In this document: positions 1 to 10,920 of the stretch, piece by piece
How positions within the stretch are numbered: the first letter of the stretch is position 1
Layout: each line of letters begins with the position of its first letter
Source of the DNA: Morinoia aosen
Lineage: Eukaryota > Arthropoda > Malacostraca > Amphipoda > Talitridae
Length of the DNA stretch: 64,000 bases
Reading direction: 5' to 3'
NCBI GenBank assembly: GCA_030386875.1
Contig: CM059573.1
Span: 35,257,891-35,321,890, forward strand
Program-made: the position numbers and the translations under genes
Notes under the pieces: model-generated
The model's input: only the letters and a program-made list of their open reading frames with translations
Database searches by the model: none
Told to the model about the DNA's origin: nothing

Positions 1-780
1 CGCCAGCACAATAGTGACACATTTCTACCGATAAGTGAAGGCTAGGGCAGGCATCTCCTTGTATTTTTCCTGACCCATTAACAACATTCATTAACATTAC
101 TGCGAAGGAATTCTTCATCATCTCATGCTGTTGGCTTTTCTCTGGAGTGGCTAGTGCCCTGTTTCAAATTACTGAGACCGTATCGAAACTATATTTAATT
201 CGCACTGATTTTAATCCTTCTCATAACCTAAAATCAAATCACAACCTAAAATCAAAATTTCGTCCAGATGAATAAAAAAATTGAAAAGTTAAAAAAAACG
301 AAGCTATAAAGGAAACCGGCAAACCAGAAATGAAATGATCAAAAAATAATCCACCTATATATGGCACAAACAATCCGCAACAAATTGTTCACAATTGAAA
401 AAACATAATACCAAATAATTTAAAGAAATATAGGGAAAAAACATGTCAAGCATCACGAAGTCAACTAAATGAATGAAATTTGTAGGATAGTCTCACTCAA
501 ATGAACGGATTGAAGTGAAAGCCTAGTACATAAACCCTGTACTTCACCAATCAAACGATAACATTATAAAACAAACATAGAGATATACATTGAGTTAACT
601 TTGTATTACTTCATTGTATGTCATCAACCTCATGGCACGATATGAACGGTGTGTGGTTTAAGTCCAACATGGTAAATGATAATAACTATATAATATAGAA
701 AGCTATGTAGTCTATTAAGATAACATCGTTCTAGCACGAAGACAATTTGTAATGTAAAAAATAGTAAATATCCATGTCAG
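1..780. other. AT-rich DNA, nothing recognised
   Basis: I see no coding frame, terminal repeats or simple repeat that I can support in this stretch. Confidence 0.5.
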
Positions 781-789
781 CTGCTGTTA

Positions 790-1060
790 TTAGAGAAGAA
801 GAAAGATTTGGTAACAAGTGCGTTTGCGATTTGATCCGAAGGAATCGGCATGTGCCCATTTCTTAATTAGATTGCTCTAAAATGTTCGATCGAGCGTGCA
901 GAGGGCACTACAAAAAATAAGGCAAAAATAACAGGCGCAATCCCATATGCACGAGTGTGTCCATGGTAGACGAAAGAGGAGGTAGCGGCAAACCAGTCTT
1001 TTATCGAATCGTGCTGCGTGCGAGTGACGTCAAGGCATCGCACCATTAGCAGCGCCGCTT
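790..1060 (+). repeat. Dispersed repeat 'R', copy 1
   Basis: A GC-richer patch shares ordered blocks with 17925-18205. Both copies begin with a 'ggtaacaa.tgc.tttgcgattt' block, then 'ccgaaggcatc', 'cagagggcgtt' and a 'gagtgtgtcc'-like block. The block 'gcgtgcgagtgacgtca' near 1020 recurs near 16650 as 'gcgtgcgagtgatgtca'. There is no open reading frame and the ends are not defined. It is probably part of a non-autonomous transposable element. Confidence 0.5.
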
Positions 1061-1315
1061 ACATAAAGGTACATTGCAAATGGCAACACTGCTAACCCGA
1101 AATCTGGCATTACTGTAAGCGAAGCGTTACTGGTACGACAATCTGGCATGCCGTTGAAACGAAGTGTGATGGCGTTAAGTGAAGTGAAATGTTGCGGCCT
1201 CACGTGAAATTAAATAAGTGTTCCTTAATTTAATGTCGGAGTAATTCTAAAAATTTACCTAAGATATTTCAATGTCTTGGTTTCAATTCTAATGAATGGA
1301 TTTTGCTGAGTTGAA

Positions 1316-1666
1316 ATGTTCAGGTTAATTAATAACTTATTTATGTTAGCAGCTGCCATTTCGAAAAGACCGACTACCGAAAAGTCCTATCAGCATTTAA
1401 TTAAGACACCCATTTCAATGAAAAGTGGTGTTGTGCTGTTGTTATATGATCACTCGAGTTTGGAACTGGAAGGTAAGAAATTAAACTTTTATTATTATTT
1501 TAATATAATTTAAAAAGGATGGCTCATAACTAATTTTTTCAGTGGATGAAGTTGCATCTCTTTATCAAAGCTTTGAAACCAGATACAATTAGAACAGTTC
1601 AAATTTGATATGCTAGTTCCATGGGAAAATGCTGTTGACTTGCCTGAAATTGAAAATATAAAGTAA
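1316..1666 (+). pseudogene. Small spliced gene fragment, product unknown
   Basis: An ATG at 1316 opens a frame that reaches a good donor site (GGAAG|gtaagaa, exon end 1472). A 70-bp AT-rich intron follows and ends in ttttttcag at 1542. Splicing joins the frame as ...LELE|VDEVASLYQSFE. After about 15 residues the frame hits a stop, but a +1 shift reopens it as ...EQFKFDMLVPWENAVDLPE... up to a TAA at 1664-1666. The second half has strongly coding-like composition (WENAVDLPEIENIK). I do not recognise the family. It may be a decayed host gene, or the end of a gene that carries a single frameshift. The true 5' start is uncertain. Confidence 0.4.
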
Positions 1667-1784
1667 ACAAAGAATTAGGAATATGATGTGCTACAATTCA
1701 ATGCCAAAAAATGACATAGGGGGGGCCTACTGCTTATTTTCAATTTTTTTCAATACCTTGGAGCTTTTCATTCCAAAAAGGTGA

Positions 1785-3030
1785 CCTAAATCGGTCAATG
1801 TGAAGTTTAATGCAACCACGGAAATTAAGGTAAATCTGAAGGAGATGACAGTTGTCGATTTTACACTTTTTAATGCCTGAACCTAATTAATTGAATCAAA
1901 ATAAACAAGTTTTCTTCTATTCTTTTTTCGTCTCAAATGAGTATTTTACGATTTATAGCGGTAAGTTTAGTTTCGTCATTGATGGCGAATGCGCTCGAAT
2001 AAACAGCTACTCATCGATTTTCGAATTTTTGTTGCTTGAAACATGGTAATAACATCGAAATAAACAACTTTTATTCTATACACTTTTTTCGTCAAATGAG
2101 TATTTAACGAGGTATAGCGGTAGGTTTGGTTTCGTCTTTCAAGACAGAGCGCTGGAAGCGAGATGCCATTGCAGTATTGCCATACAACTCGATCAAAGAA
2201 TTTCTTTCCGCTTCAAAGACTGGAGTTGCGGTAAGTCATTTACCGCTATAACTAATAAAATATTCATTTGAGACAAAAAGTGCATAGAAGAAAACTTGTT
2301 TATTTCGATCTAATTAACTTTGCTAAGGCATCGAAATTTACAAAATCGACAACTGTCATCTCCTTCAGATTTACCGAAATTAATAATTATATTCCAAACA
2401 ATCACTAAAGGAACCCATTTAAGAACGTTTTACAAGAATGACATTCTGCTCGCTGATGCGTTATTTTTGAATAATTGAACTTTGAAGTTGGCCTTCCCGC
2501 GCCATAGGAAGCGAGCGTAATTTAATTAAAAACGGAAGCCAACCCCCTATTACAAACGTAGAGAGGTTGGGTCCTGAGGGGGAGGCACAGTTCTTCTAGT
2601 GAAAATTATAAATAAAGCTTCTAGCCCACCCATTAGGGTGACGACCGCAAACTTGCTTACATCGGGTCTAACATGGCGACCACAATGGGCGCCGCCATCT
2701 TGGACCCGATGTCAACAAGATTGCGGTCGTCACCCTAATGGGTGGGTTAGAAGCTTAATTTATAACTTTCACTAGAAGAACTGTGCCTCCTCCTCACGAC
2801 CCAACCTCTTTACGTTTGTAATAGCTTCCGTTATTAATTAAATTCCGTTTAAAGCGCTCGCTTCCTTTGGCGCAAAGGCCAACTTCAAAGTTCAATTATT
2901 CGAAAATAACGCATCAGCGAGCAGATTGTCATTCCTGTAAAACGTTCTTAAATGGGTTCCTTTAGTGATTCCTAAGATCGGAATTCTTATTTTCCGTGGT
3001 TGCATTAAACTTCACATTGACCCCTAAATC
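1785..3030. mobile_element. Foldback element B1 (1793-3022) with 8-bp TSD
   Basis: The element runs from 1793 to 3022 and begins GGTCAATGTGAAGTTTAATG. Its right end is the exact reverse complement over about 32 bp. The flanks carry an exact 8-bp target duplication, CCTAAATC (1785-1792 and 3023-3030). Between about 2382 and 2990 the sequence is a long near-perfect palindrome centred at 2685/2686, so a transcript or single strand could fold into a hairpin with arms near 300 bp. There is no coding capacity. A second element (1829-2375) sits inside the left end. The 8-bp duplication and GG start fit Merlin-like or other 8-bp-TSD superfamilies; the superfamily is unassigned. Confidence 0.85.
1829..2375. 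mobile_element. Nested TIR element A1
   Basis: A 547-bp element begins GGTAAATCTGAAGGAGATGA and ends with the inverse copy. It is flanked by the exact 8-bp duplication GAAATTAA (1821-1828 and 2376-2383). The interior carries inverted and direct copies of an 'aatgagtatttwacgagttatagcggtaggttt' unit, the hallmark of the A group (also at 28305, 30195 and 33398). It is non-coding. It inserted 28 bp inside the left end of element B1. Confidence 0.85.
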
Positions 3031-3139
3031 TTGTGGTAGGGTACTATCAGCTTCATTTGTATGTAAATTTCTGTGTGTAAATAAATCTGGAAGTAGGATG
3101 TGATGTCAAATTTTACCAGGTTTACAATAAGAAAAAACT

Positions 3140-3500
3140 TCACTGGTATTGTTCAAAATTTGGGTAATTTTTCAGAACATCACACTAATCGATTTTCAAA
3201 ATTTTTTTGATTGGATCATGGTAATCACTTCAGAATAAACAACTTTTCTTCCATGCCATTTCTGGTGCAAAGGGGTATTTACTTAACATTACCTAAAAAA
3301 TTATAGTCAATATGTTTTTTAGGTGCCTCATAGAAATTGATAATTCCATTCCAAGCAATCACTAAAGGAACATATTTAAAAACGTTTACTTGAAGTCATT
3401 CTGCTCGCTGATGCGTTTTTTAAGAGTTATTCAACTTTGAAGTTATAGGAGCGTCGCTCATGAACTGTCTTTCTCGCGCCATAGGAGCGTGCGTTCCAAC
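3140..3500. mobile_element. Fragments of A and B elements
   Basis: Positions 3140-3300 resemble the middle of A elements (catggtaat.ac...aataaacaacttttcttc). Positions 3302-3500 match one arm of the B palindrome: 'ttaggtgcctca', 'atcactaaaggaac', 'attctgctcgctgatgcg', 'ttcaactttgaagtt' and 'cgcgccataggagcg'. Only one arm is present, so the element is truncated. A block at 3555-3600 ('ccccgcggagcctgagcc') recurs near 27410. Confidence 0.6.
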
Positions 3501-3667
3501 AACGCAACAAGCGCGGCAGGCAGGAGAAAAGTTGTTTTTGCAATATATTGCATAATTTATTATTTGCTAACCCCGCGGAGCCTGAGCCTACTTCTAGGAT
3601 GTTTTCGTTAAAAACAAAAGAAACGTTGGTTAATGTGTAGCGTTGGTCAGTAGCGTTGAATTTTAAA

Positions 3668-4200
3668 AAAAACGTGAGAGTTTGTTACAAATGTTCCTAG
3701 GATTCTAAAAATGTCTTTGGTTTTGTTCTAGCCTCAAAACTCGAGGACTAGTCCCATTTTGAATGTTGAAAGTTAGAAGTGTTGGGTATCAACAAAAAAC
3801 GAAATTTTTTGTTGAAGTGGCATATAATGAACAATTTATGTATTTGAATAGTTTGTTTTTTATTTCGATAATTTCCATACATAACTTCATATTCACAGTG
3901 TGAATTGTGATTTCCAAACCAAAAAAAATTTCTTTCAAAAATATGAAATTTTTTATTTTCAGTCTGATTCATATGAAATTTGACTATCATATGTAACTTT
4001 TGAAAAGAAACACAATGTATTCGATCAACTGTTTTGATTTAGGCCTTAGTTTTTGAAAAAAATTGACATATTGATTTTAGGTATTGATATTTCACTGGTA
4101 CTGATATTTCAAAATGGGACTCATCATTGAGTTTTGATGCTAGAAATAACACAGTTTTAGAATCCTTGGAACATTCCTAACAAACTAACATGGGCTTTTT
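3668..4200. mobile_element. ~530-bp element with ~100-bp inverted termini
   Basis: Positions 3668-3770 and 4102-4200 are inverted copies. Shared blocks include 'gtttgtta', 'aatgttcc.aggattctaaaa', 'tctagc.tcaaaactc' and 'gagtcccattttga'. The centre is AT-rich and non-coding. It looks like a MITE or foldback element. Exact termini and target duplication were not resolved. Confidence 0.6.
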
Positions 4201-5537
4201 TCCATTTCCCATTTGTTCTCTTTGTACGTGGGGTTGAAATTGGCTCGAAATTAAAGATTTTGCTCCCCTCACCCCCCTTTGGGGAATCTATTGTCCGTAG
4301 CGCCATAAAATTTTAAGACCGAATAGTCCACCACCTAAGGGTCCTTTTCCAACAAAAACATGAAAAATGACCACCAATCGGACAAAAAAAGTTGAACAGC
4401 CGGGACGGTCTCCTTAAAAGTACATTTTGGACTGGTTATGTTAGGAATTTAGGTAACTTTTTGGCAATAATGCGTTGGTTGCTGCTTTTAGTATTAAGTA
4501 TTTCAAGTATTAACAAACTTCAAACTTTTTTTCAACCTGTGTTATTGAGTGTATTATTGACTCAAACTGCTCATTATAGGCCAATTGCTTACATGTTGAT
4601 GACATTCATTATGTATAAAATAGGTAGTAATTCTTGGATGTTGAAGAAAAAAATAGTTGAAAACTATTATTACTGAAAAATAGTAGAAAACTATTGAACT
4701 TTGGAAATGAAAAATATCATTAAACATCCTGTTCTACATAATTTTCTTTTTATGTATTGGGTAGTATTGTTTTTGGGAATCTATATCCATTAGTACCCCC
4801 ATAATGATTGCTCATCATGGGTGACTCTTGTTAATAATGATATTAGAATTAAGGAAATATTGTGCATACATATCCAGTTATTATCCACACTGTAGCACCA
4901 TTGAATTTCATGCCAAATTTGAGTTCTGCACACTTAATGACTTTATACAGTACTCCATTAAGCTGTGTTTTCACTGCAAATGGTGCACCTGCAGCCATTG
5001 TTTAAGACTCATCCATACATATTCTTGGTATCTATATTTTCATAATTCAAATTTGACTCATCCATATTGGTGGATATAAACATTATGAAACATTTCTTTT
5101 CTTTTTGAAAGTCGGTTCTTTATAAAAGCTAGTTGATCTTGATTGTAAAAGTTCAGTAAGAAGAGTTGACAACATAATTTCTTTATTAAATTTCAATCTG
5201 TAAGTGACTTACTGGGCCTGCATTTTAAGAGCCCATTTTTACTGTAAGTGTTGTAAGTTTTTAGGTTTCCAATTGATTCTGATAAACTTTTTCTTCATAG
5301 AGAATTGTAACATCTCTAAGTGTAGTATAAAAATATCTAATACATTAATCCATTACAAGGTATGTTATGTTCATAAGCTAAGATTAAATCCATTGAACTT
5401 TTGTTATCAAGAGTGTTTTGAGATTCTCCTAGGTTTCATTGGTCTAGTTTTTCTCTTCCAAGGTAATTATTTTTCAAAAATTAAATTTAAATTCTTCATT
5501 AGCTTTGTTAGATTGTATTGAGTTCTTTTTAGTATTT
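4201..5537. other. AT-rich DNA without supported genes
   Basis: Several short open frames on the plus strand (near 4392, 4828 and 5204) are biased to Phe, Leu, Cys and Tyr, as expected from AT-rich non-coding DNA. I recognise no domain. Confidence 0.4.
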
Positions 5538-5876
5538 CCCCTCAGGGGGACACAACTATTGTATCTATGGGAATTAGTGCTCCCAGGGATACAATGTGAG
5601 GGCCCGAGCTAAAGGTTAGGTAGGCTTTCTTTTTGTTGAAATAACACTTTTTTTGGTTCACTGCTGTCCTGTTTTGTCAGCACTTACTACTTTCTTCTCC
5701 AACTTTGATCTTGTTTCATGAACTTCTTTCTCATCTTACTGTTTCTGTGCCCTTTCTGCATAGATTCCACGTAACCTTAACTCCATACTAAATGGTGCCT
5801 TCTTCCTTCCTCTCTTTGGATCTCATTTGTTGAGGACAGGGAGGCTTAAACTGACTCATAATCTAATCTAATCTTT
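5538..5876 (+). repeat. Retroposed repeat 'S', copy 1
   Basis: This is a copy of the ~350-bp repeat that is the commonest in the left half of the window. It starts CCCCTCAGGGGGAyAC, continues through a 'gctcccaggg' block and 'gagctaaaggttaggtagg', a pyrimidine-rich centre and 'ctccatactaaatggtgcc', and ends in 'gggaggcttaaac' plus a short AT-rich tail (here TAATC repeats). Better copies (6731, 8123, 19700) have 12-16 bp target duplications, and one is 5'-truncated. I therefore read S as a SINE or a LINE 3' end mobilised by target-primed reverse transcription. Confidence 0.8.
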
Positions 5877-6032
5877 TTAGTGTTTTTGAAAACTCTTTAA
5901 AATTAAGTGTTGTCATTTAGGGTCAATATTTGTTTTTTTCATATGTTCATTCAAGATTTCATTACAGAGAGACTTAATTTTTACATAAAGTGTTGCTACG
6001 TACTGTTTCATATGAATTGTTTTATTTTTCAG

Positions 6033-6177
6033 GACATGGAATTGACATGCCATCCAATCAAGCTGCTGATCACTCACTGCTCTTTTCTGCCTCTTCTCTC
6101 ATTCGAGCTCCTCTTGCTTCCAATTGCGAGACAGCTCCTGACGAGCAATTAAGAGAGACCTTGGGTTCTTAGCAGAG
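6033..6177 (+). pseudogene. Exon-like segment, paralogous to 25587-25792
   Basis: A pyrimidine-rich acceptor (tttatttttcag) precedes and a donor-like GCAGAG|gtgaga follows a 145-nt GC-richer block. Its second half aligns with the minus-strand segment 25587-25792. Shared sequence includes 'ccaattgcgaga'/'gcaattgcaaga', 'ctgacgagca'/'ctgatcagca' and 'agagagac..cttggg'. In the frame DEQLRET versus DQQLRET most differences are at third positions, which suggests a past coding history. Stops and indels interrupt both copies. The product is unknown, and the frame could also derive from a repeat. Confidence 0.35.
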
Positions 6178-6549
6178 GTGAGATGAGTCTGGTAACCCGC
6201 TAAGGAATACATACATGTCAGTATAAAATTTAAGATGTCCAGATTATAGACAGATTTTCTTGACTCAATCATTAGGAGTCTTATTAAATAGATTTTTTCA
6301 TTTTTTACTTATTCTTTAAAAGTTTTCAAAAGTGTAAGTTAGGATTATTATTTAACATCTCTCAAAAATCTAAACATATTAGACAACATAAATGTTAGAG
6401 AGGAATTGTGGGAAATAAGAGTGCATAAACTTAAGTTTTGTTTTAGGCCATGTATTTCATACTTCTCTGCCTATTACTATCAATCATTTGTTTTCTTTTT
6501 CCCCTCATATCTTATTTCCCCCATGATATCCCACATTGCATTCTTTTAT

Positions 6550-6645
6550 TTTCTCACTAAATGGTGCCTTTCTCCTGCCTCTCCTCTAAACTGGATTATT
6601 TTAGCGGTTAAGGAGGCTTGGACTAACATATAATCTAATCTTACC
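6550..6645 (+). repeat. S repeat, diverged 3' end
   Basis: The segment 'actaaatggtgcctttctcctgcc...aaggaggcttgga' followed by a TAATC-type tail matches only the last third of the S repeat. Confidence 0.6.
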
Positions 6646-6730
6646 TTTTTGTCTCTTTTCTTCTCTTTCTCCATTGAGACTCCTTATAGTTTTACATTTA
6701 ATATTATGCTATAGTTCATCATCTCCATTT

Positions 6731-7074
6731 CCCCTCAGGGAGATACAACTTTTGTATCTATGCAAATTAGCACTCCCAGGGGGACAATGTGAGGGCACAA
6801 GCTGAGAGTTAGGTAGGCCTTTTTTGTTGAAATAAAAAGCTTTTGTTATCTTAAGAGCCATCTTTTTTTGGTTAACTGCTGTTCTGTTTTTTAGCAACTA
6901 CTACTTTCTTCAACTTTGACCTTGTTTTATGAATTTCTTTCTTATGTTACTGTTTCAATGCCTTTTCTGCATAGATTCTACGTTCCCTTAGCTCCATACT
7001 AAATGGTGCCTTCCTCCTTCCTCTCTTTGGATCGCCTTTGTTGCAGATAGGGAGGCTTCAACTAGCTAAGAATG
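6731..7074 (+). repeat. S repeat with 12-bp TSD
   Basis: A near full-length copy begins CCCCTCAGGGAGATAC. It is flanked by the exact duplication TCATCTCCATTT (6719-6730 and 7075-7086). This is direct evidence that the unit moves as a discrete retroposon. Confidence 0.85.
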
Positions 7075-7239
7075 TCATCTCCATTTCTTCATATACTTTT
7101 TCAATGGTGCTTCCCTTTCCCGTTGAGCGTAATTCTTCACAACTGTCCCCTTTTCTAATTGCTCTTGCCTGCATCTCAATTTATCATATTAGCTCCATTT
7201 TCACTAACAGATTTAGATCTGTATCCTTAACTGCAACTG

Positions 7240-9269
7240 AAAGGCTTGCTTATGAAGCGAAAGACTTCATTAAAAAAATTTTTAACTTGAGCTCACATTT
7301 TTTCTTGCCTTTCAGGAAAGAAAGTGAAATGATTCCACTTATCATTGAGGTGTCTGAAGAGGAACAAAAGGCTGCTGTGGTGTTCAACGGAGCCACCGAG
7401 ATCGAAGGAAGTTTTCCTTTTGTGGAAGTGGAAGAGATTTGAAGCCCCCAAAGAAGATTTGAAGGACCAAACAAGAATTGCAACTGAGGCATACTGCAGC
7501 ATGCAAAGTGCCTCAGTCAAGTCAGAGCAAGTTACCCAAACAGCTCCGTTGTCAGCATGAAGGGATGTCTGCAGTAGGGGGTTACCGTCCTGGAAAGTAT
7601 CATGTATCATTATGTTAAACAATGTTGGGCTGATTACTGATCCTGTGTAACACCCTACATCAGGAAACATTGCTTGCTTGGATAAGGTGTCATTGATTCG
7701 GACTCTTATTTTGCATTCTTTGATGAAAGACATTATGGTTTGAGGTAGGTTACCTGCAAATCCTAAAATCTGTAGCTTTTGCAATAGCCCATAATGCCAG
7801 CCATTGTCAAAAGCCTGTTTTATCTCAATAAATACTGCAACATAAAAATCTTGCAGGATTATTGCTTTCCGAATGGAGTTTCCAATACGTGCGAGTCCAT
7901 CCAGAGTGCAACGGTCTGCTCTGAAGCTGCTCTTCCCTCAACTGACGGCTTTAGCCTCTACTACTTGTTTTTCCGGAAAATCGCTCTTGCTTGCTTAAAT
8001 GCGATCCATTTATCAATGTTCTCAAGGGGATTTTTGTAATGGTTGTAGGCCTTATGGTATTTCCTATGGGCTATCTTGCACTCATCAGTCCACCAGCTGC
8101 TTGTCCTTTATTGTTGTGTAAATTAGCGCTCCCAGGGGGACTATGTGAAGGTCTGAGCTAAAGGTTAGGTAGGCTTTCTTTTGTTGAAATAGAATAGGTT
8201 TTTGTTTTGTTACGGTTCACTGCTGTCCTGTTTTTCAGCACCTACAACTTTCTTCTTCAACTTTTTCTTGTTTCATGAACTTCTTTCTTAGCTTCCTGTT
8301 TCTGTGCACCTTGTGCATAGATTCCGCGTTCCCTCAACTCCATACTAAATGGTGCCTTCCTCCTACCTCTCTTAGAACATCTTTGTCGTGCAATTAAGGG
8401 AGGCTAAAACTTGTTTATATAATAATAACAATAATAATTTTTGTTGTGTAAAGCTTTGACTAGCCTTGATGTTGCCAATATTGCTTTGGTTATGGATTGA
8501 AAAGCATCAGATATTGTCTATTTTGAGCAGTTTGGGAACACTAGAGTAGTTTCAAACATTGCCAATATGCATTGCGCAAGTGCCATCTTGGTAGTTGGGC
8601 CTTGGGAATTGATAAAGCTGAATCCATAATCAGTGGAAAGTGATCTCTTGTCAATGTGTCACTACAAGTGCTCCATGTAAACTTGGAGTTCAGATCCTCA
8701 GTGAATATTGCTAGATCTATGTGTGTATATGTACCTCTGGAGAACAAGAAAGTTGGGGCTGAATTATTCAGTAATATTAGGTTGTTTTCAGTCATCCAGT
8801 TCTCTATTATTTTACCCTGTGTGTCACTGAAGTCAGGGCCCCAGCTATAGCTGTGAGCATTTGAGTCCATCATAATAATGCTAGATCCTGTAATCTGATA
8901 ACTGATGTCTTGTAACTTCTGCAATAAACCATAACTTTCCAAACGGGGTGGCAAATACATATTTATTATATTGATAGGCTTTTTGTTGATAAATATTTTG
9001 CAGAGCACAAGCTCTAATGGAGTAATCAATTGTGTTGTTGTGTTTGGTATGCTGGAGTGAATGAAAATAATCACCCCACCTCCTCTACCTTCCCTTCTTT
9101 CATATCGGAAAGGGCTGAAGTAATTCTTCAATTATATGTTATGGCGCTGTTGTAAAAATGATTCTTGAATACATGTAATTCCTGACTGATGTTGATCAAT
9201 AAGCAAGTGAAGGTAAGGTAGTTTTGCAAAGTATCCTTTTAGATTCCATTGTAGGATTGTTAAGTTCAT
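7240..9269 (-). pseudogene. LINE ORF2 (endonuclease and reverse transcriptase)
   Basis: This is the second ORF of an I/Jockey-type non-LTR retrotransposon, read on the minus strand from an ATG at 9269. The N-terminus reads MNLTILQWNLKGYFAKL and then ...CIQESFL, giving the Asn and Glu of an APE endonuclease. Further on come GGGVIIFIHSS, MDSNAHSYSWG, THIDLAIF and RDHFPLI, with the catalytic D, N and H positions of the fold. After an inserted S repeat (8123-8440) the frame resumes with SWWTDECKIAHRK and WIAFKQARAIFRK. It then gives the palm motifs KQAFDNGWHYGLLQKL, GSVISPTLFNIM and a degenerate active site (HADN instead of Y/FADD). Frameshifts follow to about 7240, and the 3' part (RNase H, if present) is missing. 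A TAA stop also interrupts the endonuclease near 9128. The element is inactive. Confidence 0.85.
8123..8440 (+). repeat. 5'-truncated S repeat inside LINE ORF2
   Basis: The insert starts at TTAGCGCTCCC, so it lacks the first ~50 bp of the repeat, and it ends in an ATAATAATAAC-type tail. It is bounded by the exact 12-bp duplication TTGTTGTGTAAA (8111-8122 and 8441-8452). 5' truncation, a repetitive tail and a 12-bp duplication are classic target-primed reverse transcription signs. It inserted opposite to the LINE and post-dates it. Confidence 0.9.
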
Positions 9270-9339
9270 GCTTGACTGATGAGAGAGGTAACATTTAATT
9301 TTGTGAGTAACTCGGAAATTAGTTTACCAGCTTCTATTA

Positions 9340-10790
9340 TATTTTCTATTTCTTTTAGGCTGTCTATTTTTCAGTTATAGTGTTTGCCAGTAAGATTTTG
9401 ATAATAGCAGGGAGAAGTTGGATGATTAGATTTTTAAAGCAGCCCACCATTTGTTTCTCCTGGGAGGTTTTCGGCATATGTGGTGTTGCATTTGAGTTGT
9501 CTACATCTCTTAATTGAGATTGTCTTTCTAGCATGTTCCTGTGATCCGGAGCATAACCAGAGGCTACATCAGTCTCAGGCAATGTATTTGAGCCCAGGGA
9601 AGCATGTTGGCTTCTTCTAGTGGTTTGTATTGGTGTAGATTGATTCCTGCAGCTTTGGCTGGTTATCATCTGCTTATGTTTTTTGTTAGCAAAAAAGCTG
9701 AACCACCTCTTCTGAGAGGTGGTTCTGTTGTCAAGTGGGTGTGTACTATAAGATCGGGTTACAGCTGCATATGTATTCCGAGAGAAATTTTGCTTTTGTG
9801 GCCGAGTCAGAGCCGGGAATATGTGCTGTGATTCGAGGGCAATATATTCTTCAGTGTTTATCTCTAGTTGTTTTTTTGTTGTTGAGAGTAGATGGCACGT
9901 GATTAATTAAAAGAAATATTTTTGCTGGCCTTGATTTTGCAAATTTCGTGTTCTTCGACATATGTTGGACTGTTTTTGGAGTTAGCAGAATGATTCCCTT
10001 TGCAGTTAGGGCAATGGTAGTTGTCTGATTTGCAGCTTGCTTAGTCATGTTCTGCTGATGAACAGTTTCTGCAAATTTTTTTTGTTCCGGTAGATGGAAG
10101 CGGTATGCCCCACCTCCAACATTTTGTGCAATGGATTGGGTTTGGATAGAAAGGATGGACTTAGCAATTAAAATATCCTGCCTTAATCTCCTTAGGGCAT
10201 TCTGTTCCTAGAAAATTTAAAACGAACATGTGAGAGTCGGCTAGCTTTGGGTCCATATACATTTTCCTGAAACCTACTATTCCTGTAGGGGCATGATGCA
10301 GCAGCTGTTCATCCAGAGACTCGCCAAGAAATTCAGGTGCACAAATCTTGTCACATACAGTTGAGGCTCCCCAGGCTATTTGAGTATTAATAGAGATTTT
10401 ATCCAAGGATTTGGCTGCGAGTAATGTTTTTGTTTATTCAAAGGTTTTTACTTCTTATTAAGCTTCCTGATTTTTTTTGTATTCCACTTGTTCCACTGGA
10501 CCACAAATTTGATTGATTAGGCTCTGCACTCTGAATGGACTCAGTTTTGTTAGTTTGACCTGTTCATCTGTAGCAGAGATTATGACATGCCTGGAAGAAT
10601 CAGGTATTTTATCTATGTTTTCTGGCAGGTTCAAATCAATTTTAGCAGATCTGGGTTCTGTGAAAGTTGCTTGATTGTTTGTAAATTGCTCTTGGTTGTT
10701 TGGAATGGTATCTATAGTTGTATTTAGAGACCTATCCCTAGATATCACTGCAGATGGATTGCTCTCAAAGCACAAGTCAGTTGTACCAAA
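9340..10790 (-). pseudogene. LINE ORF1 (gag-like), main part
   Basis: Read on the minus strand, this carries the gag-like ORF1 of the same LINE. Conserved stretches include LTKLSPFRVQSLINQI near 10540, then GFRKMYMDPKLADSHMFVLN and FLGTECPKEIKAGYFNC near 10170-10260. Degraded zinc-knuckle sequence follows near 9930-10080: CSSAEHD, then CKSDNYHCPNCKGNHSAN, then VEEHEICKIKAS. That order is typical of I/Jockey ORF1 proteins, which bind the element RNA. Several stops and shifts break it. Its N-terminus lies at 14604-14759, beyond the hAT-like insertion at 10791-14595. Confidence 0.8.
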
Positions 10791-10796
10791 TAGTGA

Positions 10797-10920
10797 TGTA
10801 CCGATACCAATTTTTTGGCCGATACCGATGCCGATACCCATTTTCTGGCCGATACCGATACTCCGATACTTGAAAATACCGATACTTTGACCGATACTAC
10901 TACCGATACCGATACTTTTA
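10797..10920 (+). repeat. GATACC-type hexamer array, left end
   Basis: Imperfect tandem and spaced ccGATACC hexamers sit immediately inside the left terminus of the hAT-like element. They are interleaved with 'ttttggcc' spacers. The mirror array lies at 14505-14590. Confidence 0.9.

Noticed and set aside
4392..4676. RDGLLKSTFW as a second Transposase_21-like fragment
   Set aside because: Only a few residues resemble DGLPLFKSS and nothing upstream or downstream follows the family.
6033..6177. GHGIDMPSNQAADHS as a LINE RNase H motif (cf. GH.GI.GNE.AD)
   Set aside because: The resemblance covers about 12 residues and the homologous block at 25.7 kb lacks it.
7038..7560. Plus-strand ORFs at 7038-7560
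   Set aside because: They are antisense to the LINE reverse transcriptase, which explains their openness.
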